Shown here one piece after another: positions 15,570-21,438 of a DNA stretch of 21,438 nt. Within the stretch, counting starts at the first letter, position 1. Each line of letters opens with the position of its first letter. The notes under the pieces are model-generated. The model saw only the letters and a list, made by a program, of their open reading frames with translations. It did not search any database and had not been told where the DNA came from. The DNA is taken from contig JAJFUG010000176.1 of NCBI GenBank assembly GCA_021372515.1, positions 1-21,438 on the forward strand, written 5' to 3'. The stretch comes from a bacterium (GTDB taxonomy: Bacteria > Gemmatimonadota > Glassbacteria > GWA2-58-10). A program made the translations under genes and the position numbers.

Positions 15570-16106
15570 TCAGCCTGTAACCATCCAGTACATCATTAAT
15601 CCTATCCCGGACACTGCGGCCAGCAGGACAATAACTGATGCGCCGAAAGCCGCAGCCGCCCGCACGGTGTTGCTGTAGCCGAGGCTCTGGCGGACCGCCG
15701 TGGAGAACGACAGGAAAATCCAGACTGTAAGCAGCACGGCCAGCACCGGGCTGGAGTCGTAGAAAATTCCCGTAACCGCCAGCAGCCCAGGAGCGTAGGC
15801 AAACCCCAGAGGGCGCAACACCTGGCCGTAAGTGACTCCCGAACGGTCGGCTCTGAACAACCGCGGCGCCAGGCGCTGAGCCATCAAGGACCAGAGAAGC
15901 CAGCCGGCGAAGCCGCTGACCGGCCCCAGCAATACCCGTCCCGGATGCAGATGGAGCACCAGGATACGGACCGAGACGGAGGTCAGATAAACCACGACGA
16001 TCGCCTGCCAGATGGCCTTTTTATCGTCCCTGACTTCCTCGTAGAGGCTCGGGTCGAGAATAAGCGCGCGCCACAGGCGCGGGAAAAAGGTCGTGACAAG
16101 CCGCAA
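15570..16106 (-). CDS. Yip1-family integral membrane protein (copy 2)
   Basis: A 178-residue membrane protein with about five hydrophobic segments and the conserved GFAYAPGLL and AVRQSLGYS motifs of bacterial Yip1-domain proteins. The bacterial family has no agreed function. The start is TTG 16106: an in-frame stop lies only 30 nt upstream, no ATG fits, and GGGAG is about 8 nt before it. It is clearly paralogous to its upstream neighbour (similar FAYAP, AVRQ and early SLYEEV/QLFEEV segments) and is separated from it by 45 bp. The pair probably arose by tandem duplication. It is the last gene of a minus-strand unit led by an Nramp-like transporter. Confidence 0.8.
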   Translation of the reverse strand: MRLVTTFFPRLWRALILDPSLYEEVRDDKKAIWQAIVVVYLTSVSVRILVLHLHPGRVLLGPVSGFAGWLLWSLMAQRLAPRLFRADRSGVTYGQVLRPLGFAYAPGLLAVTGIFYDSSPVLAVLLTVWIFLSFSTAVRQSLGYSNTVRAAAAFGASVIVLLAAVSGIGLMMYWMVTG

Positions 16107-16151
16107 GCGCCACTCTCCCGTGCAAGCCTTTCCTCAATTCGTGCTCAGTTC

Positions 16152-16670
16152 TCAGCCGGACAGCCCGGTCAGGATCAGCAGCAGGTTGAGCCCCAGCACC
16201 ACCACCCAGCCGATCAGGCAGACCAGCACCGCGCGGCCCGTGCTCTCGTAGTCCAGGGCCTGCCGCACGGCGATCACCCAGGCCACGAGCATCCAGACCG
16301 CGGTTATCCCGCGCACCGCCCAGCCCAGGACCGGCATCACCCCCAGCACGTTGAGCAGGGCCGGAGCGTAGGCAAACCCGAGCGTTCGCATCAGCTCGGC
16401 CGGGCTGGAAACTGTCTGCGCGGTGGGAAGCAGCTTGGTGCCGACCAGGTAGGTGATGAAGGCCCAGACCACCCAGGCGAACAGGCCGCCCAGCGCCCCC
16501 AGCAGGAAAGGCGTCTCCTCCTCGCCCGGAATCCCGACCGCGCCGGCCAGACTGGCCAGCACCACCACAGCCATCGCCTGGAGCATGGATTTCGGGTCGG
16601 CCTCCACCTCCTCGAAAAGCTGCTTGTCCAGGCGCAGCGCGCGGATGATCCGCGACAGAAACAGGCTCAT
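16152..16670 (-). CDS. Yip1-family integral membrane protein (copy 1)
   Basis: A 172-residue membrane protein. The N-terminal amphipathic segment begins MSLFLSRIIRALRLDKQLFEEVE and is followed by about five transmembrane helices. The FAYAPALLNVLG and IAVRQALDYES motifs match the bacterial Yip1-domain family. ATG 16670 has AGGAG 9 nt upstream. It lies 51 bp after the Nramp-like gene and 45 bp before its paralogue, so the three are probably co-transcribed. Yip1 proteins bend or organise membranes in eukaryotes. In bacteria the role is unknown and I infer nothing beyond membrane location. Confidence 0.85.
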   Translation of the reverse strand: MSLFLSRIIRALRLDKQLFEEVEADPKSMLQAMAVVVLASLAGAVGIPGEEETPFLLGALGGLFAWVVWAFITYLVGTKLLPTAQTVSSPAELMRTLGFAYAPALLNVLGVMPVLGWAVRGITAVWMLVAWVIAVRQALDYESTGRAVLVCLIGWVVVLGLNLLLILTGLSG

Positions 16671-16721
16671 TCCCTGACACTCCTTTCACAGACTGCAAAG
16701 CGTCGATTGAGACCCTCGGCC

Positions 16722-17978
16722 TCAGCCGAGCATATCCACCAGACCGACCAGTCCGGTGTAAGCCGTAATCATGGCGAAAATGAATGTCGCCCAGAGGCCC
16801 AGGTTCATCCAGAACCCGGCCTTGTCCTGCCCCATCAGGTCCCTGCGGTTAAGAAGGTAAATGATGGGCAGGGTTATGACCGGCAGGATCATGGCCTGGA
16901 AAGCCTGCGAGGCCACCATTACCCAGACCGGCCGCCCGCCGAACACCGGCACAACCAGCCCCAGCATAAGCCCCAGGCCGCCCAGCACCCGGTACATCGG
17001 GCTGCGGATGACCCGCGGCTTGCCGCGATAGTCGTCGATCAGCCAGGGCGCCACGAGCACGATCGGGAACAGGGTGCTGACCGCGGCGCCGATCACGCCC
17101 AGGACGAAAATGCTGATCGCAAACCGTCCGGCCAGCGGTTCAAGGGTCTGCACCATGTCGATGGTCTGCTCCACCGGCTTGCCCATCTTGAACAATGTCC
17201 CGGCCGCACAGGCCATCACCGAGGCGGACAGCAGCATCATCATGAAACTCGAAAAGAATGCGTCCACCTTCTCTTTTTTGATTTCATCGCGTTTCCAGCC
17301 TTTCTCGGACACCACGATGGAGCGCATGATGAACACCATGGCCGAGCAGGTGGTTCCCGCCATGCCGGCCACGATCAGGAAAGCGTTGGGATCGTTCGGA
17401 ATCTGAGGTTTCAGGCCGGCCAGCAGTTCCGCGGGTTTGGGCACCACCAGAATCATGCTGCCCAGAAAGCCCAGTCCCATCATTATCACCAGGACAGTCA
17501 GGAATATCTCGAAATGTGAATACTTGCCATCCCAGAGCAGAAGGAAGCAGCCTATGATGATCACTATTGCGGTCCACAGGGTGCTTACCTGTATCCCGAG
17601 GGTGAAGAGACACCATTCACCGATCAGGTCGGTGAGGATACCCATGATCCCGGCCAGAGCGGTCAGCTCACCGATAATCAGGCTGATCATGGTATAGATC
17701 GCCAACGTCTTGCCGAAACGGAGGTGTTTCTTGTAAGCGTTCATTGCGGTCTCGCCGGTCACCGCAGTGTAATGGCCGTAGGCGATCATCATTACGTAGG
17801 TGAACAGGCAGGACAGCAACAGTGTCCAGAACAGCGACATACCGTAGCGGCTGCCCGCCGAGGCCATGGTGGTGATGCTGCCGGTGCCGATATTGTATCC
17901 GATCAGGAACAATCCCGGACCTATCGTACCCATCAAAAGGGCGATTTTTTTACCGAGTCCTTTTTTCTGCGTGTCCAT
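16722..17978 (-). CDS. Nramp-like transporter with a non-canonical metal site
   Basis: A 418-residue, roughly 11-helix transporter with the Nramp fold signature GPGLFLIGYN in the first helix. Canonical Nramps, which import Mn2+ or Fe2+ with protons, have DPGN in helix 1 and a Met-Pro-His motif in helix 6. Here those positions read GTGS (31-34) and about SAMV (212-215), so the metal-binding Asp, Asn and Met appear to be lost. Nramp-related proteins with altered sites include Mg2+ transporters, so another ion, or another substrate, is likely. ATG 17978 has AGGAGAG upstream. It heads a minus-strand unit with two Yip1 genes. Confidence is high for the superfamily and low for the substrate. Confidence 0.85.
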   Translation of the reverse strand: MDTQKKGLGKKIALLMGTIGPGLFLIGYNIGTGSITTMASAGSRYGMSLFWTLLLSCLFTYVMMIAYGHYTAVTGETAMNAYKKHLRFGKTLAIYTMISLIIGELTALAGIMGILTDLIGEWCLFTLGIQVSTLWTAIVIIIGCFLLLWDGKYSHFEIFLTVLVIMMGLGFLGSMILVVPKPAELLAGLKPQIPNDPNAFLIVAGMAGTTCSAMVFIMRSIVVSEKGWKRDEIKKEKVDAFFSSFMMMLLSASVMACAAGTLFKMGKPVEQTIDMVQTLEPLAGRFAISIFVLGVIGAAVSTLFPIVLVAPWLIDDYRGKPRVIRSPMYRVLGGLGLMLGLVVPVFGGRPVWVMVASQAFQAMILPVITLPIIYLLNRRDLMGQDKAGFWMNLGLWATFIFAMITAYTGLVGLVDMLG

Positions 17979-18108
17979 GCCGGGGTGCTCTCCTTTCCTG
18001 CGGGGCAGTTGATTGTCCGGGGGAGTTTCGTTTCCGGGCAGGAAGTTACCGCTTTCAACCGCCGCTTGTCAAATAAATCCTTGGAGATACGGCCGTGACA
18101 TTTTTGAT

Positions 18109-18136
18109 TTGACAGGGCCGGGGGTGGAATTATCTT
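18109..18136 (+). promoter_or_regulatory. Sigma70-type promoter candidate for the small membrane protein
   Basis: A perfect TTGACA (18109-18114) is followed after 16 bases by TATCTT (18131-18136). Transcription would start near 18143, leaving a leader of about 120 nt before the gene at 18266. It lies in the divergent spacer shared with the Nramp-like gene. Confidence 0.45.
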
Positions 18137-18265
18137 AAAATTGAACTTATTCCAGGGAAAAGTGCTCTGATGGGGACGGGGTGCTTCCAACTGTCGCCCG
18201 ATCCCGCGTGACCGGGTTCGACACGATCCGTTCATTCAACACCCTGGCTCCCTGAGGAGGGATCG

Positions 18266-18649
18266 ATGAAACTTCAGAGTCCGATAACTTTCATCCTGGG
18301 CCTCGCGCTCACGGCTTTCGGCCTGGTGCTGTTCGTATCGAGCCGGGCCTGGTTCGAGCTCACCCCGTTCTGCATCGGGCTGTCGCTGATGTATCTGGGC
18401 TGGCAGGGAGGCCGGGTCGCCACCCTGGTGTTCGGCCATGTGACAGTCGTCATCGGCTTTATCCTGATAACCTGGGGCCTGTACCTCCTGCCCTACTGCA
18501 AACCGATACCAGAGCACATTTTCGGCCGCCCGCTGTTCTGGGGCATGTTCGCCACCGGCGGCGGAGTGTGCGCCATCTATCACGGTTTCTGCCGCTGTAT
18601 CCGCAAGACGCCCGAGGACAGGCGCTCCTGCCCGCAGACGCGGGACTGA
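18266..18649 (+). CDS. Small integral membrane protein of unknown function
   Basis: I do not recognise this 127-residue protein. It has four hydrophobic stretches, at about residues 8-24, 28-47, 50-74 and 88-108. The last part has several cysteines (GGGVCAIYHGFCRCIRK) and the protein ends in a short charged tail. The start is ATG 18266 with GGAGG about 6 nt upstream, and a clear promoter lies 130 bp upstream, so it is likely expressed. It is divergent from the Nramp-like gene and 105 bp before the EndoQ-helicase gene, on the same strand as the latter. No functional link to either is evident. Confidence 0.7.
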   Translation: MKLQSPITFILGLALTAFGLVLFVSSRAWFELTPFCIGLSLMYLGWQGGRVATLVFGHVTVVIGFILITWGLYLLPYCKPIPEHIFGRPLFWGMFATGGGVCAIYHGFCRCIRKTPEDRRSCPQTRD

Positions 18650-18754
18650 AACCTTCTGCCCTGTTGCGCTGTATATTTCACGGCACGCTTTCGAGCTGCA
18701 GCCGGGAACAACCGGCCACGATCCACCACTTTCGGAGTATCCACCGGACAGACC

Positions 18755-21438
18755 ATGCTCTATGTCGCCGATCTGCACATACATTCCCATTTCTCAATCG
18801 CCACCAGCGGCGAGAGCGACCCCGTGCACCTGTTCGAGGCCGCGGCCCGCAAAGGCATCCAGCTTGTGGGCACGGGCGATTTCACCCACCCCGGCTGGCG
18901 CGAGGAACTGGCCCAAAGCCTGGAGCCGGATGACGGCAGCGGGCTGCTGCGGTTGAAACCGGAGCTGGAGCACCAGGTGCGCCGCCGCTTGAGCGGCCCG
19001 GCCGCGGGCGCCACGGTGCGCTTCATCCTATCGTCCGAGATCAGCTCGATCTACAAAAAGGGCGGCCGCGCACGCAAGGTGCACAACGTGATCCTGATGC
19101 CCTCGCTGGAGGCGGCCACGCGGCTCAGCGACCGCCTGGAGCGGATTGGCAACATCCGCTCGGACGGACGGCCGATCCTGGGCCTCGACTGCCGCGACCT
19201 GCTGGAGATGAGCCTTGCCACCGAGCCGGACTGCTGTTTCATCCCGGCCCATATCTGGACCCCGCACTTTTCGGTCTTCGGCTCCAAGAGCGGGTTCGAC
19301 CGGATGGAGGACTGCTATGGCGACCTGACCGGCGCGATCTACGCCGTGGAGACCGGCCTGTCCTCCGACCCGCCCATGAACTGGAGACTATCGGCCCTGG
19401 ACCGCTTCGCCCTGGTCTCGAACAGTGATGCCCACTCGCCGGACAAGCTGGCCCGCGAGGCGAACCTGATCGACGGCGAGCTGAGCTGGCAGGGGCTGAC
19501 CGGCGCTCTGCGCTCGCGCGATCCGCAGCGTTTTGTCGGCACACTGGAGTTCCATCCGGAGGAGGGCAAGTACCACTACGACGGGCACCGCTCCTGCGGG
19601 GTGCGCCTGCACCCGGATGAGGTGGCGGCCCTGGGCGGACGCTGCCCGGTCTGCGGCGGCAAGCTGACCGGCGGGGTCTACGGCCGCGTGGTCGAGCTGG
19701 CCGACCGCCCGGATGGCGCGCACCCGGCCGCGGCCCGTGAGTTCGAGCACCTGGTGCCGTTGCGTGAGATACTGGCCGAGGTGCTGGACTCCGGCCCGGC
19801 CACCAAAAAGACCCAGGCGCTGCTCGAACGGGTCACCTCCAGCCTCGGCACCGAGCTGGAGGTGCTGCGCCACACACCGCTGGAGGACATCGCCCGCCTG
19901 GCCGGGCCCCTGGCCGCCGAGGCGGTCCGCCGCACCCGCGCCGGCGAGCTGAGCGTGGATCCGGGCTATGACGGCGAGTTCGGCACGGTGCGCATTTTCG
20001 CGCCCGGCGAGCGTGACAGCGGTGCGGGCCAGATGTTTTTCTTCGCCGCGGAGAGCGCGCCCCAGGCCGGGGAGCCCTCCCCTGCGCCCGCTCCGTCCCG
20101 GACTGCGATCAAAACGCCCCGGACGGTGCAGCCTGTCGCGGAGACTGCCACAGCCGCGCCGCAGGACCCGTTGGCCGCGCTCGACCCGGCCCAGCGTGAG
20201 GCGGTGGTGTACGACGGTGACGGCCCCGTGGCCGTGGCCGCCGGTCCCGGCACGGGCAAGACCCGCTGCCTGGCTGCCCGCGTGCTGCACCTGTTGCGCG
20301 AGCGCGCTGCCGCGCCCGGATCGATCACCGCGATCACGTTCACCAACCGCGCCGCAGAAGAGATGAAAAGCCGTATCGAAAACCAGGCCGGCGCTCTGCT
20401 GGAGGGACGCGCCGGGCGGCCGTTTGTCGGCACTTTCCACGCCTGGTGCCTGGATTGCCTGGGACACGCTATGGGGCACACCCCGGTGCTGCTGGATGAG
20501 AACGAGCGCCTGCAGTTGCTGCGCGAGTGCCTGGAGCCCGGCGGCGGAGCGCGCCAGCGGCAGGTGTCCGAGGCGATCTCCCTGGCCGCCGCGCGCCTGG
20601 AGAGTCCCGACAGCTACCGCGGCCCCGAGGCCGTGCGCGCGGCCTGGACCGCCTACCGGGCCCTGTGCGAGCGCCTGGGTGTGCTGGATTTCGACAGCCT
20701 GATCACCGAGACCGTGCGCCTGCTGTCCCATGACCCGGATACCTTGGCCGCGGCCCGCGCCGGGGCGGGCAACCTTCTGGTGGATGAGTTCCAGGATGTC
20801 AACCCGGCGCAGTACGAGCTGGTGCGCTGGCTGGCCGGCCCGGGCGGCGCGGGGCTGTTCGTGATCGGCGACCCCAACCAGTCGATCTACGCTTTCCGCG
20901 GCGCGGCCCCGGACATTTTCGAGCGCCTTAGTGCCGACTACCCCGCCGCGAAGGTGATGAACCTCACGACCGGCTACCGTTGCAGTCCGGTCGTGACCCG
21001 GGCCTCCGCGGCCCTGATCGCGGCGGGAGGCTCGCCCTGGCGCGCCCCGCAGGCCGTGTGCGGGCCGGAGACACCGCTCCAGCAGATGCGCTGCCCCTCC
21101 GAGACCGCCGAGGCCATCGCCGTGGTGCGCGAGGTCACCCGCCTGGCCGGGGGGGCCTCGATGCTGGAGGCCCACGGCCAGGGCCGCGCCGGGCGTCGCT
21201 CCGGAGCGGAGGAGGACGACTGCGACTACAGTTTCGGCGACATGCTGGTGGTGGCCCGCACCGGGGCACTGCTGGAGGAGCTGGAGCGGGCGTTCGTGGT
21301 GGAGGGCCTTCCCTGCCGGGTGCGCGCTTCGCGCTCGTTCCTGGCCGACCGCGAGGTGCAGGGGCTGCTGGCCCTGTTGCGCCTGGCTGCCGCGGCCCAG
21401 GACAACCTGCATTTCCGCGGCGCGCTGCGCCTGGCCGG
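18755..21438 (+). CDS. EndoQ-like PHP endonuclease fused to UvrD/PcrA-type helicase (3' end cut by window edge)
   Basis: A DNA-repair fusion; 894 codons are visible. Residues 1 to about 400 match the PHP-fold endonuclease Q family, which nicks DNA at deaminated bases and abasic sites. Seen are DLHIHSHFS (6-14), GTGDFTHP, the SSEISSIYKK...KVHNVILMP block, AHIWTPHFSVFGSKSG, SDAHSPDKL, and a zinc-finger-like region (C281, C297PVC300) followed by RVVELADRP. A Pro/Ala-rich linker (about 435-480) joins this to a superfamily 1 helicase. The helicase has Walker A GPGTGKT (497-503), ITFTNRAAEEM, GTFHAWCLDCLG, the DEFQD box (677-681), GDPNQSIYAFRG and the TTGYRCSP motif. The C-terminal helicase motifs lie outside the window. 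The start is ATG 18755, immediately before the conserved PHP motif, with GGACAG upstream. No stop interrupts the junction, so the fusion is real as sequenced. Confidence 0.92.
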   Translation, partial: MLYVADLHIHSHFSIATSGESDPVHLFEAAARKGIQLVGTGDFTHPGWREELAQSLEPDDGSGLLRLKPELEHQVRRRLSGPAAGATVRFILSSEISSIYKKGGRARKVHNVILMPSLEAATRLSDRLERIGNIRSDGRPILGLDCRDLLEMSLATEPDCCFIPAHIWTPHFSVFGSKSGFDRMEDCYGDLTGAIYAVETGLSSDPPMNWRLSALDRFALVSNSDAHSPDKLAREANLIDGELSWQGLTGALRSRDPQRFVGTLEFHPEEGKYHYDGHRSCGVRLHPDEVAALGGRCPVCGGKLTGGVYGRVVELADRPDGAHPAAAREFEHLVPLREILAEVLDSGPATKKTQALLERVTSSLGTELEVLRHTPLEDIARLAGPLAAEAVRRTRAGELSVDPGYDGEFGTVRIFAPGERDSGAGQMFFFAAESAPQAGEPSPAPAPSRTAIKTPRTVQPVAETATAAPQDPLAALDPAQREAVVYDGDGPVAVAAGPGTGKTRCLAARVLHLLRERAAAPGSITAITFTNRAAEEMKSRIENQAGALLEGRAGRPFVGTFHAWCLDCLGHAMGHTPVLLDENERLQLLRECLEPGGGARQRQVSEAISLAAARLESPDSYRGPEAVRAAWTAYRALCERLGVLDFDSLITETVRLLSHDPDTLAAARAGAGNLLVDEFQDVNPAQYELVRWLAGPGGAGLFVIGDPNQSIYAFRGAAPDIFERLSADYPAAKVMNLTTGYRCSPVVTRASAALIAAGGSPWRAPQAVCGPETPLQQMRCPSETAEAIAVVREVTRLAGGASMLEAHGQGRAGRRSGAEEDDCDYSFGDMLVVARTGALLEELERAFVVEGLPCRVRASRSFLADREVQGLLALLRLAAAAQDNLHFRGALRLA

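Noticed and set aside
18043-18072. A perfect TTGACA on the minus strand upstream of the Nramp-like gene
   Set aside because: The best -10 partner at 17-18 bp matches only two or three of six positions, too weak to list as a promoter.
19388-21412. A 674-codon minus-strand open frame opposite the EndoQ-helicase gene
   Set aside because: Low-complexity, His/Gln/Gly-rich shadow of a gene with intact nuclease and helicase motifs on the plus strand.

Overview
The window (about 21.4 kb, high GC) comes from a bacterium. It carries a complete [FeFe]-hydrogenase operon, a Rex redox repressor and many Fe-S proteins, which points to an anaerobe that ferments or exchanges H2. The sequence does not settle the phylum. 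Base composition and the strong codon-position bias look uniform across the window, and there is no transposase, phage gene, tRNA or CRISPR array. Start sites are led by ordinary Shine-Dalgarno sequences.

Layout. (1) 1-1868, minus: a PAS-PAS-histidine kinase-receiver hybrid that runs off the left edge. (2) 1869-2314: a divergent control region. It holds a promoter for the kinase and, facing right, a promoter whose predicted start lies inside the first of two tandem Rex-operator-like sites. (3) 2315-14780, plus: one co-directional run of ten genes: rex, a NuoE-like subunit (hydC), a NuoF-like subunit (hydB), the catalytic [FeFe] hydrogenase (hydA), a sensory [FeFe] hydrogenase fused to a histidine kinase, a lone receiver, a receiver-histidine kinase, and the three H-cluster maturases hydE, hydG and hydF. 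A REP-like double hairpin and a second small hairpin sit between hydA and the sensory hydrogenase. (4) 14781-15394: a leader with a strong hairpin, then an HU-family DNA-binding protein. (5) 15429-15500: a probable bidirectional terminator. (6) 15570-17978, minus: an Nramp-like transporter followed by two Yip1-family membrane proteins. (7) 18266-18649, plus: a small membrane protein. (8) 18755 to the right edge, plus: an EndoQ-like PHP nuclease fused to a UvrD/PcrA-type helicase.

How the genes fit together. HydABC resembles the trimeric NAD(H)-linked, often electron-bifurcating, [FeFe] hydrogenases. HydE, HydG and HydF build its active site. Rex, which senses NADH/NAD+, probably controls the operon, so H2 production would rise when NADH accumulates. 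The sensory hydrogenase-kinase and the two receiver proteins form a putative H2- or redox-sensing phosphorelay inside the same operon. None of the three has a DNA-binding domain, so its output is unknown.

The points most worth a second look are this output-less relay, the EndoQ-helicase fusion, the six-cysteine N-terminal extension of HydB, and an Nramp-like protein that has lost the usual metal-binding motifs.
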